From Bradyrhizobium diazoefficiens (GTDB lineage: Bacteria; Pseudomonadota; Alphaproteobacteria; Rhizobiales; Xanthobacteraceae), in contig NZ_CP067101.1 in NCBI RefSeq assembly GCF_016616425.1, forward strand, positions 124,001 through 188,000: a stretch of DNA of 64,000 bases. The letters run 5' to 3'. The notes under the pieces are model-generated. The model was not told where the DNA came from. It worked only from the letters and a program-made list of their open reading frames with translations, and did not search any database. This document shows, in pieces, positions 38,471-46,842 of this stretch. Made by a program: the position numbers and the translations under genes. Position 1 is the first letter of the stretch; every line of letters begins with the position of its first letter.

Positions 38471-39055
38471 TTACCAATTTACCAAGATGACTTGAAACGC
38501 GATCGGGATACGAACGCTTTTCCGCCTGATGGAGCGCTGCAGCGCGCTGACGATTTGGGCGCTGGTCAGACTGCCTGCCGAGGCATTGGCGATCATTTCC
38601 CCCCACATCCGCGACAGCGACCCGCCGGGCGGGATCACCGGCTTGATGGTCACGCCGCAGCCCTGTGCCCAATCGACGATCTCCCGCATTGTGTGAGGAC
38701 CGCAGTTGCGGGCCGTCGCGAGGCGCTCGGCCGTCACCGCGCGCAGCAATTCGCGCGAGGGCGACCAACTCCCCTTCGGCGGCTGTTCGCCGATCAATTC
38801 GACCGCAAGCTCCTTCAGCACATTCTGTGCGCGCACGCTGAGCTTCTGCATCGGGCCGGGCTTGCGCTTTGAATGAACGGGGCCGACGACCGGCCCGCGG
38901 CGGCCGGTGGGCCGATTGCGCGGTTCAGGGGTCCGGGAGGCATCGCCAGGCTGCGGCGCCGCGTGCTGATCCTTCCCCTCCGTTGCCTGTCGCTCCGCCG
39001 CTTGAAGCCATGCCTGTCGCTTCCGGGCACCCGCCACTGGTGTCTGCCGCGCCAT
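38471..39055 (-). CDS. Protein with an RNA polymerase alpha-CTD-like domain
   Basis: Residues about 70-138 of this 194-residue protein resemble the C-terminal domain of RNA polymerase alpha: KLSVRAQNVLKELAVELIG matches the first helices and LATARNCGPHTMREIVDWAQ matches the helix-hairpin-helix that binds UP-element DNA. The first 65 residues are Arg/Lys/Pro-rich and probably disordered. The tail (about 140-194) is unknown. It lacks any alpha N-terminal domain, so it is not a polymerase subunit gene. A DNA-binding role is inferred. The ATG at 39055 follows GGAGG; a GTG at 39088 would add 11 residues. Confidence 0.6.
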   Translation of the reverse strand: MARQTPVAGARKRQAWLQAAERQATEGKDQHAAPQPGDASRTPEPRNRPTGRRGPVVGPVHSKRKPGPMQKLSVRAQNVLKELAVELIGEQPPKGSWSPSRELLRAVTAERLATARNCGPHTMREIVDWAQGCGVTIKPVIPPGGSLSRMWGEMIANASAGSLTSAQIVSALQRSIRRKSVRIPIAFQVILVNW

Positions 39056-39095
39056 TTTCCTCCGTCGAACCGTTAGCTTCTTACTCACAAAGACT

Positions 39096-39188
39096 AATAT
39101 ATATTGTGATCGGATATGTTTTCACGCGCAAATCTCGGTCGTTCGACCAAAGGCGAAATTGACAGAAGGTCTTTACAAGCCCTGTTTA
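39096..39188. promoter_or_regulatory. Divergent promoter region with palindromes and a TTGACA box
   Basis: Between the alpha-CTD-like gene and the ABC operon lie an AT-rich palindrome AATATATATT (39096-39105), an inverted repeat GGTCG-TT-CGACC (39137-39148), and TTGACA at 39159-39164, with TGTTTA 18 bases later as a possible -10. The second repeat sits just before the -35 box and could be an operator. Assignment of the promoter is tentative. Confidence 0.45.
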
Positions 39189-39299
39189 CATCCAAGAGCT
39201 ACACGCGGATGTGACGTGCCCCGGCGGGAAAACGCTCGAGGTCGGCTGCCGCGGGACAATTTGCGTTGCCAACAAGAACGATATTCGGAGGGAACGATC

Positions 39300-40631
39300 A
39301 TGACTGACCATCTCATCCGCCGCGGCCTCTCGCGTCGCGGCCTGCTCCAGACCACCGCAGGTCTCATCGGCGGCTCGGTGCTGCCGGCGATGCCGGCATT
39401 TGCCGAGGACAAGCCGATCGGCACCTATCCCGCCGGCGTGTCCGGTTCCACGGCATTCATCGGAATCTCGGTGCCACGCACTGGCACCTATGCGGTCCAG
39501 GGCGAAGACGAGCTCAAGGGCTATCAACTCGCGATCGAGCATATCAACAGCGGTCACGAACTGATCAAGAAGATCTCGCCGAAGACCACCAAGGGCGTGC
39601 TCGGCAAGGAGCTCAAGTTTGGTGTTGCAGATTCCGCGGCCAAGCCGAACGAGGCGGTGCAGGCGCAGCAGCGCTTCATCAGCGAGAACAAGGCGATCAT
39701 GATCACCGGCGGCACGTCGAGCGCGGTCGCGGTCGCGCTCAACAAGCTCGCCCAGCGCGAGAAGGTGATCTTCGTGTGCGGCATCTCCGGCTCCAACGAC
39801 ACCACCGGCAAGGACTGTGTCCGCTACGGTTTCCGCCAGAACTTCTTCGGCCAGACCGCCGCGGCGGCGATCGGCCCAGTGATGGTCAAGCAATTCGGCA
39901 AGGGCAAGAAGGCTGCGTACCTCACGCCGGACTACACTTACGGTCACACCGTCACCAAGTCGATGCAGGACATCCTTGCGACCGCCGGCTGGACCACCGT
40001 GACGAACCAGGTCGCGCCCCTCGGCGCGCCCGACTACTCCTCATATCTTCTCAATGTCGCCAATTCCGGCGCCGACGTCCTGATCAACGTCAACTGGGGC
40101 CACGACGCAGTACTGTCGACCCAGCAGGCCAAGCAGTTCGGTGTCCTCGACAAGATGAAGCTGGTGGTCCCGTATCAAGTGCCGTTCATCGCGCGCGAGA
40201 CCGGCGGCCTGATGCAGGGCGTCTACGCCGCCACCGACTATTGGTGGACGATCGAGGACAAGTTCCCGCTGGCCAAGATGTTCAACGAGGCATTCGACAA
40301 AAAGTACGGCTACAAGCCCGAATGGGGCGCCGAGAACGCCTATGTCAGCTTCGCGCACTGGGCCCACATGTGCGAGCAGGCCGGCACCTTCAATCCGCCC
40401 GATGTGATCAAGGCCTATGAGAAGGGCGAGACGATTCCCTCGCTGGTCGGCGACGTCCATTACCGCCCCGAAGACCACCAGTGCGTCCGCCCCGTCCTGA
40501 TCGTGAAGGGCAAGCTGCAAAAGGACATGAAGAACAAGGAAGACTGGTACGACGTTGTCGAAATCGTTCCGGGCGAAGGCCTGATGCAGAAGCCAGACGC
40601 CTTCGGCTGCCATCTCGGCGACTACACCTGA
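39300..40631 (+). CDS. ABC transporter substrate-binding protein (branched-chain amino acid/amide type)
   Basis: The 443-residue protein has a Tat-type signal (IRRGLSRRGLLQTTAG and a hydrophobic stretch ending PAFA-ED) and a type I periplasmic binding fold of the LivK/UrtA/AmiC group. The ligand could be an amino acid, amide or aromatic acid; the sequence does not decide. GGAGGGAA lies six bases before the ATG at 39300. It is the first gene of a five-component transporter encoded by four genes and is followed by a hairpin that may limit read-through. Confidence 0.88.
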   Translation: MTDHLIRRGLSRRGLLQTTAGLIGGSVLPAMPAFAEDKPIGTYPAGVSGSTAFIGISVPRTGTYAVQGEDELKGYQLAIEHINSGHELIKKISPKTTKGVLGKELKFGVADSAAKPNEAVQAQQRFISENKAIMITGGTSSAVAVALNKLAQREKVIFVCGISGSNDTTGKDCVRYGFRQNFFGQTAAAAIGPVMVKQFGKGKKAAYLTPDYTYGHTVTKSMQDILATAGWTTVTNQVAPLGAPDYSSYLLNVANSGADVLINVNWGHDAVLSTQQAKQFGVLDKMKLVVPYQVPFIARETGGLMQGVYAATDYWWTIEDKFPLAKMFNEAFDKKYGYKPEWGAENAYVSFAHWAHMCEQAGTFNPPDVIKAYEKGETIPSLVGDVHYRPEDHQCVRPVLIVKGKLQKDMKNKEDWYDVVEIVPGEGLMQKPDAFGCHLGDYT

Positions 40632-40648
40632 GCCCGTGCTAACCCCCA

Positions 40649-40692
40649 GTGACGCCGCGGGCTGCCCTTTGCTCCTGCGGCGTCACCTTTTT
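40649..40692 (+). terminator. Intra-operon terminator between binding protein and permease
   Basis: GTGACGCCGC (40649-40658) and GCGGCGTCAC (40677-40686) form a perfect 10-bp stem with an 18-base loop, followed by CTTTTT. As a partial terminator it would give more binding protein than permease, a common arrangement in ABC operons. A separate permease promoter in the remaining 38 bases is less likely. Confidence 0.85.
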
Positions 40693-40730
40693 CGGCGCGC
40701 TCCGTCGCGCGTCACAACAGCGACCATTTC

Positions 40731-41606
40731 ATGATCAGTTGGCCCAACCTCGTTTCGCAGCTTTTCAACGGGCTGGCGCTCGGCGCGCTGCTCGCGCTGA
40801 TCAGCTCCGGCCTGACCATCATCTACGGCACGCTCGGCGTGCTCAACCTCGCGCATGGCGCGATGTTCATGATCGGCGGCTATGCCGGCTTCGTCGCCTA
40901 CCAGTACACGGAGTCGTTCGTCCTCGCCGTCATCGCGGGCTCGCTGTTCGTGATGCTGCTCGGCATCGTGATGGAACGCCTCATCATCCGCCATTTCTAT
41001 CATCGCCCGCACGAGGATCAGCTGCTCGTGACTTTCGGGCTCGGCATTTGCTTTGTCGAGCTCGTGCGCCTGATCTTCTCGAGCCAGTCGCAGCTGGTGC
41101 CGCCTCCGGCGCTATTCCAGGGCATCACCAACCTCGGCTTCATGTTCTATCCGACCTATCGCCTCGCCGTCGTCGGCATCGTCGCGATCGCACTCGGCGC
41201 GCTGTTCATCGTCCTCTACCGGACCCGCCTCGGCATGATCGTGCGCGCCGGCATCGAGGATTCGGTGATGGTCGATTCACTCGGTATCAACGTATACCGC
41301 GTCTTCATGGTCGTGTTTGGCATCGGCGCAATGGCGGCCGGCTTTGCCGGCATCGTCAACGCGCCGGTGGTGTCGCTGACACCGGGCATCGGTGACGACA
41401 TTCTGGTCCAGACTTTCGTGGTGGTGGTGATCGGCGGCGTCGGCTCGTTTCCCGGCGCGATCCTCGGCGGTCTGATCGCCGGCGAGATCATCAGCGTCAC
41501 CTCCATGTTCAACCCCGGCTATGCCTATGTGATGCTGTTTGCGGCAATGACGCTCGTGCTCGTGGTGCGACCGCATGGCCTGCTCGGCGTACAGGGCCGC
41601 GAGTAA
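40731..41606 (+). CDS. Branched-chain amino acid-type ABC transporter permease (LivH family)
   Basis: The 291-residue protein has about eight membrane helices and LivH-family landmarks: FNGLALGALLALISSGLTII, GVLNLAHGAMFMIGGY, and the coupling region around RTRLGMIVRAGIED. With the following permease domain it should form the membrane channel. It starts 38 bases after the terminator hairpin and ends 11 bases before the fused permease-ATPase gene. Confidence 0.92.
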   Translation: MISWPNLVSQLFNGLALGALLALISSGLTIIYGTLGVLNLAHGAMFMIGGYAGFVAYQYTESFVLAVIAGSLFVMLLGIVMERLIIRHFYHRPHEDQLLVTFGLGICFVELVRLIFSSQSQLVPPPALFQGITNLGFMFYPTYRLAVVGIVAIALGALFIVLYRTRLGMIVRAGIEDSVMVDSLGINVYRVFMVVFGIGAMAAGFAGIVNAPVVSLTPGIGDDILVQTFVVVVIGGVGSFPGAILGGLIAGEIISVTSMFNPGYAYVMLFAAMTLVLVVRPHGLLGVQGRE

Positions 41607-41617
41607 GCGATTCCCCG

Positions 41618-43465
41618 ATGCTCAAGCAACGCCCGTTCCTGATCGAGACTCTGACTGCAATCGGGTTGATCGCAGCTCCCTTCGTGCTGCCTTATCTCGG
41701 CTTCGCACCCAACACCGTGAACCGGATCCTGGTCTGGGGGCTGTTCGGCCTCGGCTTCGACATCCTGTTTGGCTTCACCGGGCTGTTGTCTTTCGGCCAA
41801 TCCGCCTTCTACGGCACCGGCGGTTTCGTTGCGGCTTACCTTCTGACCCGCGCCGGCTTCGGCAACGTGCTCGGCGCGCTGGTCATCGGCATGATCGCCG
41901 CGGCCGCGACCGGCTACCTGATCGGATTGATCGCGCTGCGCCGTACCGGCATTTATTTCGCCATGATCACAGTGGCGATCGCGGAGATGTTCTTCTTCAT
42001 CGAGTTCAATCCGCTCTCGGATTTCACCGGCGGTGAGAACGGCCTGCCCGGCGTGCCGATGCCGAGCTTCAATCTCGGTTTCACCACCGTCCGCTTCACC
42101 GACGGCTGGTCGCTCTATCAATTCATCGCGGTGTGCTACTTCGTCGGCGTCATCATCGCACTCAGGATCGTCCGCTCGCCGGTCGGGGCAATTCTGAGTG
42201 CGATCCGGGACAATCCGCTGCGCGCCACGGCGGTCGGCCACAACATCCACGGCTACAAGCTGACTGCCTTCGTGATCGCAGCCGCCTATGCGGGGTTTGC
42301 CGGCGGCCTGCTCGGCGTGCTTCAGGCCTTCATGCCGCCCGACGCGTTCACCTTCGACACTTCCGGCCAGCTGGTGATGCAGACCGCCATTGGCGGCAGG
42401 GGCACGCTGTTCGGGCCGCTGGTCGGCGCGGCCGTGTGGCTCTTCCTGCAGGATTTCCTGCAGGCCGCGCTGGGCCTCGGAGCGGCCTGGAAGCTGGTGC
42501 TCGGTATCGTGTTCGTGGTGCTGGTCTGCTTCCTGCGCGGCGGCATCATCGGAGGGATTGCAGATCTCTATCGCCTCGTCTCCGGGAAGCGCAAGCGGGC
42601 GGAAGCCGAGACCGAACAAGACGCTGCGGACGCCGAGGCCACACAGCAATCCGCGCCAGCGCCGATGCAGGCCAAAGAGGTCGAGCATCCCGCTTATTCC
42701 GGGCCGATCCTGAAGGCCACCGGTCTCACCAAGCGCTACGGCGGCCTCGTCGCCAACAGCGATATCGATTTCACCGTCGATCGGGGGGAGCTGCGCGGCA
42801 TCATCGGTCCCAATGGCGCCGGCAAGTCGACCTTCTTCAAGATGCTGACCTGCGAGATCGCGCCGACATCGGGCCAGATCGTGTTCGAAGGCCGCGACAT
42901 CACGGGACTGAAGGTCACCGAGGTTTGCCAGCTCGGGCTCACCAAGAGTTACCAGGTCAACCAGCTCTTCACCGGCCTCACCGTTCGCCAGAACCTGACG
43001 ATCGCTGCCCTCGCCGAGCTGCGCGGAAAATTTCGGCTCGATCTGTTCCGCAAGCTGTCGGACGTCAGGGGCCTGACGGAGCAAGTCGAGCAGACGCTGG
43101 CACTGGTCAATCTGACCCGCCGCGCCGACACGCCCGTGTCCGAACTCGCCTATGGCGAGAAACGCAGGCTGGAGATCGGCCTTGCGCTCGCGACCTCGCC
43201 GCGGCTGCTGCTGCTCGACGAGCCGCTCGCCGGCATGAGCCCGCGCGAGCGGGTCGAGACCGTCAAGCTGCTCAAGTCGATCGCGCGCGGCCGTACCATG
43301 ATCATCATCGACCACGACATGGATTCCCTGTTCGAGCTGGTCGAGCGCGTGACCGTGCTCCAGGAAGGCCGCGTGCTGGTCTCCGGCACGCCCGAGGAAA
43401 TCAAGACCAACGCCGCGGTGCAGGAAGCCTATCTCGGCGGCGTTCACGGAGAGATCGCCGCATGA
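41618..43465 (+). CDS. Fused LivM permease and LivG ATPase
   Basis: The 615-residue protein joins two subunits normally made separately. Residues 1 to about 320 are a LivM-type permease (including FGFTGLLSFGQSAFYGTGGF), followed by a charged Glu/Ala/Gln linker at about 325-362. From about 366 there is a LivG-type ATPase with Walker A GPNGAGKST, the signature-like SELAYGEKRRLEIGLAL and Walker B LLLLDEPLAG. A fusion fixes the stoichiometry of one membrane half to one ATPase. I have seen such fusions in Bradyrhizobium relatives from memory. It overlaps the next gene by four bases. Confidence 0.93.
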   Translation: MLKQRPFLIETLTAIGLIAAPFVLPYLGFAPNTVNRILVWGLFGLGFDILFGFTGLLSFGQSAFYGTGGFVAAYLLTRAGFGNVLGALVIGMIAAAATGYLIGLIALRRTGIYFAMITVAIAEMFFFIEFNPLSDFTGGENGLPGVPMPSFNLGFTTVRFTDGWSLYQFIAVCYFVGVIIALRIVRSPVGAILSAIRDNPLRATAVGHNIHGYKLTAFVIAAAYAGFAGGLLGVLQAFMPPDAFTFDTSGQLVMQTAIGGRGTLFGPLVGAAVWLFLQDFLQAALGLGAAWKLVLGIVFVVLVCFLRGGIIGGIADLYRLVSGKRKRAEAETEQDAADAEATQQSAPAPMQAKEVEHPAYSGPILKATGLTKRYGGLVANSDIDFTVDRGELRGIIGPNGAGKSTFFKMLTCEIAPTSGQIVFEGRDITGLKVTEVCQLGLTKSYQVNQLFTGLTVRQNLTIAALAELRGKFRLDLFRKLSDVRGLTEQVEQTLALVNLTRRADTPVSELAYGEKRRLEIGLALATSPRLLLLDEPLAGMSPRERVETVKLLKSIARGRTMIIIDHDMDSLFELVERVTVLQEGRVLVSGTPEEIKTNAAVQEAYLGGVHGEIAA

Positions 43466-44160
43466 GCCTGATCGAGGTCAACGGCCTGAACAGCTATTAC
43501 GGGGACTCCCATATCCTGTTCGACGTCGCCATGCACGTCGAGCGCCACGAGGTGGTGGCACTACTCGGCCGCAACGGCGCCGGCAAGAGCACCACGCTGA
43601 AGAGCCTGATGGGCGTCGTAACGCCGCGCAGCGGCAGCGTGAAATTCGACGGCATCGACATCGCCGGACGCAGGAGCCACAAGATCGCGCAGGCGGGCAT
43701 GCAGCTCGTGCACGAGGAGCGGCGGATCTTCGGCAGCCTGTCGGTGGAAGAGAACATCACCCTTGCAGGGATCACCGCGCCGAAACGCTGGCCGCTCGGC
43801 CGCATCTACGAGATGTTTCCCCGGCTGAAGGAGCGTCGCAACAACCGCGGCACCGAGCTCTCCGGCGGCGAACAGCAGATGCTCGCGATCGCGCGGGCGC
43901 TGGTGCGCGATCCCAAGATCGTGCTGCTGGACGAGCCGTTCGAGGGCCTTGCGCCTGTGATTGTCCATGACCTCGTCAAGGCCTGCCGCGAGCTGGCGAC
44001 CGCCGGCCAGACCATCGTTCTGGTCGAGCAGAATTTGGCGGCGACGCTGGCGCTGGCGAGCCGGATCTACATCATCAACAACGGCCACATCGTGCATGAA
44101 GGTCCGGCGCAGGAGTTGAAAGCCCAACCGGAACTGCTGCAACGCTATCTCGGCGTTTGA
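43462..44160 (+). CDS. Branched-chain amino acid-type ABC transporter ATPase (LivF family)
   Basis: The 232-residue protein is a complete LivF-type ATPase with Walker A GRNGAGKST, the signature TELSGGEQQMLAIARAL, and Walker B VLLDEPFEGLAP. Its ATG at 43462 overlaps the stop of the fused gene (ATGA). It pairs with the fused LivG domain to form the ATPase heterodimer. Its stop codon directly abuts the stop of the convergent HIT gene (TGA TCA). Confidence 0.94.
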   Translation: MSLIEVNGLNSYYGDSHILFDVAMHVERHEVVALLGRNGAGKSTTLKSLMGVVTPRSGSVKFDGIDIAGRRSHKIAQAGMQLVHEERRIFGSLSVEENITLAGITAPKRWPLGRIYEMFPRLKERRNNRGTELSGGEQQMLAIARALVRDPKIVLLDEPFEGLAPVIVHDLVKACRELATAGQTIVLVEQNLAATLALASRIYIINNGHIVHEGPAQELKAQPELLQRYLGV

Positions 44161-44586
44161 TCAGCCAGCCAGCGCCGCGATCATCCGTTTGGCGTGATCG
44201 GCGAGCACGGCCATATCTTCCTTGCGCATCTGCGCGGGCAATAGCTCGATACCGGACCTGACCGGCATGACGTGCATGTGCAGGTGAAGGACCACCTGCC
44301 CGCTGGCCGGCTCGCTGAACTGCTGCAGGATGATGCCCTCGGCCCCGAACGCCTTCATCGCCGCAATCGCGATCCGCTTGGCCGCTCTCGCCACCGCGGC
44401 GAGATCGTCATCGGCGATATCGAGGATGCCGCGCGCCGGCGCACGGGGAATGACCAGCGTGTGTCCGGGCGAGCGCGGCATGATGTCGAGGAAGGCGAGG
44501 CTGCGATCGTCCCTGAAAACCTCAAAGCAGGGAATCTCGCCGCGCAGGATCTTTGCGAAGACGTTCTGATCGTCATAGACCGTCAT
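44161..44586 (-). CDS. HIT family nucleotide hydrolase
   Basis: The 141-residue protein has the histidine triad HLHMHV near residue 97 and the preceding segments DVFAKILRGEIPCFEVFRDD-like and SPGHTLVIPR, typical of HINT/HIT purine nucleoside phosphoramidases. Its substrate is not known. It converges on livF with no bases between the stops and is divergent to prmC. It marks the right end of the block between prfA and prmC. Confidence 0.9.
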   Translation of the reverse strand: MTVYDDQNVFAKILRGEIPCFEVFRDDRSLAFLDIMPRSPGHTLVIPRAPARGILDIADDDLAAVARAAKRIAIAAMKAFGAEGIILQQFSEPASGQVVLHLHMHVMPVRSGIELLPAQMRKEDMAVLADHAKRMIAALAG

Positions 44587-44686
44587 GGATCCTCTCCGGC
44601 GCTGCGAGGCGCGATCAAACCCCCTCCTTACCGTTGACGCAAGCAAGCCTGCCGATCTATCCACGATGCCGGGCAGGAAGGTTCCA

Positions 44687-45574
44687 TTGACAACAGGCTC
44701 CGATTCCGGAAACAGCATAGAGGGTGCGCGTCGCGCCCTCGCCGCGCGGCTGCGATCGGCCGGCATCGAGGAGCCTGCCCTTGATGCGCGCCTGCTCGTC
44801 GGGGCGGCTCTGGAGCTCGATCTGACCGGCATGGTGACGCAGGCGACACGACAACTCACGCCTGCGGAGACCGCGCGCCTCGAAGGATATGCGCAGCGCC
44901 GGCTTGCGCATGAGCCGGTCGCCCGCATTCTCGGCGCGCGGGAATTCTGGGGCATGCCGTTCCGGCTGTCCGAGGGAACGCTGGTGCCGCGGCCGGACAC
45001 CGAGACCGTTGTCGAGCTGGCGCTCGAGATCTTTCGCGGGCTCACGATAGCGGGGCGGGCCCCGCAAATCGCGGATATCGGCGTCGGATCGGGCGCCATC
45101 CTGCTCGCGCTGCTGCACGAAATTCCCGATGCGTTTGGTGTCGGCACCGATATCAGCCTGACGGCGCTGAACACGGCACGCGACAATGCGGCCACTCTCG
45201 GCCTCGCCGGTCGCGCCGGCTTCGCCGCCTGCTCCTATGCGTCGGCGCTCCGCGGCCCATTCGACCTCATCGTGTCGAACCCGCCCTATGTCCCCTCGGC
45301 CGAAATTCCGACATTGAGCCTCGAGGTGCGCGAGCACGATCCGCACCTGGCACTCGATGGGGGCAATGACGGATATGACGCCTACCGCGCCCTGATCCCC
45401 CAGGCGAGCGAGCGTCTCGCCGCCGGTGGAGCGCTGATCGTCGAGGCCGGCCGGGGCCAGGCGAGAAATATTGAAACCCTTATGGCGGCCGCGGGGTTGA
45501 CGGTGGATAGGCCACCGAAGGCCGACCTGGCGGGCATTCCCAGGGCCGTTTCGGCCCGAAAAATGCCCCCATAA
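44687..45574 (+). CDS. prmC: Release factor glutamine methyltransferase
   Basis: PrmC methylates the GGQ glutamine of release factors. The 295-residue protein has the catalytic NPPY motif in IVSNPPYVPS, the SAM-binding IADIGVGSGAILLALL, and an N-terminal helical domain with RILGAREFWGMPF. I chose the TTG at 44687 because AGGAAGG stands five bases before it and the family N-terminus (GNSIEGARRALAARL) follows; an ATG at 44666 and an upstream one at 44585 lack a ribosome binding site. prfA lies 6.9 kb upstream, separated by unrelated genes. Confidence 0.93.
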   Translation: MTTGSDSGNSIEGARRALAARLRSAGIEEPALDARLLVGAALELDLTGMVTQATRQLTPAETARLEGYAQRRLAHEPVARILGAREFWGMPFRLSEGTLVPRPDTETVVELALEIFRGLTIAGRAPQIADIGVGSGAILLALLHEIPDAFGVGTDISLTALNTARDNAATLGLAGRAGFAACSYASALRGPFDLIVSNPPYVPSAEIPTLSLEVREHDPHLALDGGNDGYDAYRALIPQASERLAAGGALIVEAGRGQARNIETLMAAAGLTVDRPPKADLAGIPRAVSARKMPP

Positions 45575-45599
45575 AAGCTGGATCGACGTGCAAAAAGCT

Positions 45600-45716
45600 C
45601 TTGGAATATCGCTTGGGAACGACTACGTTCCGGTCAACACATCGGTGCCGGCCCCGTAGACCTACGGGCGAAAGCCGGGCTCTCGGGCGAGAGCTTTACT
45701 GATTATAGGTTCCAAG
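45600..45716. ncRNA. Possible structured RNA between prmC and the DUF4167 gene
   Basis: CTTGGAA (45600-45606) and TTCCAAG (45710-45716) could close a multi-branch structure. It encloses three compact hairpins: GGAACG-ACTA-CGTTCC (45616-45631), CCCGTAG-AC-CTACGGG (45653-45668) and GCTCTCG-GG-CGAGAGC (45679-45694). The strand is unknown, and I match it to no known RNA family. The rest of the 45575-46035 gap has one more hairpin (about 45966-45990, CCAGGG...CTGG) and the ribosome binding site GGCAGGAC of the next gene. This may be a long leader or a separate small RNA. Confidence 0.35.
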
Positions 45717-46035
45717 CCGCAGGTCCTGTTGAGCGCGACAGCCAGTGGAGCTGCGCTGCTCTCCGACCGCAAAGTGAACGAAAGCCAGATATTGCGCTTG
45801 AAGACTTACGCGAGAAAGCTGGGCTTGTTTCGGCAGCCGAAATGAATGTGTTCGCTGGCGATCAGTGCTGGCGGGTGGGGAACGCGTCTTTGAGCGCGAC
45901 GGTCGACGAACATCGGCAGGGTTTAATCTGCTCTTGCGCGCGGTGCGTGCGAGAGACGGGAACCGCTGTCACCAGGGCACCCCTCTGGCAGTCAGTAATG
46001 CGTGCAACCTTTAGGGCTGGAATTAAAGGCAGGAC

Positions 46036-46785
46036 ATGAGAAACGGTCAGAACAAGCAGCGGATGCGCAACCGCAACAATAATAACAACAACAACCGGCG
46101 CAGCCAGAACCCGATGACCCGGGTCTACGAGTCCAACGGGCCCGACATCAAGATTCGCGGCACCGCCTCGCACATCGCTGAAAAATATCTGCAGCTCGCG
46201 CGCGACGCGCGCTCCTCCGGCGACCCCGTTGCAGCCGAGAACTACTACCAGCACGCCGAGCATTATTTCCGCCTGATCGCGGCGGCCCAGGAGCAGTTCC
46301 GCCAGAACCAGCAGCCGCGCGGTGACGAGCCCATCGGCAGCCATAGCGACGACGGCGAAGACGAGGGCGAGAATTTCTCGAATTTCGGCCAGGAGCCTGG
46401 CTTTGTCCCGCAGCCTCCGCAACAGCAGCAGCCCTTCACGCGCGACCGCGACGGCCAGCGCGATCATCACCAGCGTGACCACCACCAGCGCGACAACCAG
46501 CCCTATCTGCGCGATCAGCAGCCGCGCGAGCATCGCCCGCAGCCGCAATATCAGCCCCAGCCGCAACCGCAGAATCAGCCGCAGCCCGTCGTCAGCGACA
46601 CCGGCAGCGTCGATCGCCTGCCTTCTTTCATCACCGGCGCGCAGCCGCAAGCGAATGGCGGCCAGCCCGGCCTCGAAGGCGGTGGCGAGCGCTATCCGCG
46701 CCGGCGGCGCCGGCCGCAAGGCCCGCGCCCCGAGCGCGAAGCCGCTCCAGCCGCCTCGAACGACGATCTCGCGCCCGGCGAGTAA
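46036..46785 (+). CDS. DUF4167 domain protein with asparagine-rich head
   Basis: The 249-residue protein opens with an Arg/Asn-rich run (eight Asn in a row near residue 15) followed by the DUF4167 domain at about residues 25-95, with GPDIKIRGTASHIAEKYLQLARDARSSGD-type sequence and YYQHAEHYFRL. The rest is Gln/Pro/Asp-rich and probably disordered, ending in Arg-rich sequence, so it may bind RNA; this is a guess. The gene follows prmC in many Rhizobiales. A strong terminator follows. Confidence 0.9.
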   Translation: MRNGQNKQRMRNRNNNNNNNRRSQNPMTRVYESNGPDIKIRGTASHIAEKYLQLARDARSSGDPVAAENYYQHAEHYFRLIAAAQEQFRQNQQPRGDEPIGSHSDDGEDEGENFSNFGQEPGFVPQPPQQQQPFTRDRDGQRDHHQRDHHQRDNQPYLRDQQPREHRPQPQYQPQPQPQNQPQPVVSDTGSVDRLPSFITGAQPQANGGQPGLEGGGERYPRRRRRPQGPRPEREAAPAASNDDLAPGE

Positions 46786-46810
46786 GCCTTTTCCGATAGC
46801 CTGATCCAGG

Positions 46811-46842
46811 ATCGTCCCGGCCTCGCCGGGACGATTTGTTTT
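46811..46842 (+). terminator. Rho-independent terminator of the DUF4167 gene
   Basis: ATCGTCCCGGC (46811-46821), a three-base loop and GCCGGGACGAT (46825-46835) form a perfect 11-bp stem followed by TTGTTTT. It starts 26 bases after the DUF4167 stop and abuts the end of the convergent methyltransferase gene, so it can serve both. Confidence 0.92.

Noticed and set aside
38282..38872. A 196-codon plus-strand frame between MarR and the alpha-CTD-like gene.
   Set aside because: It overlaps both minus-strand genes and shows no motif or ribosome binding site.
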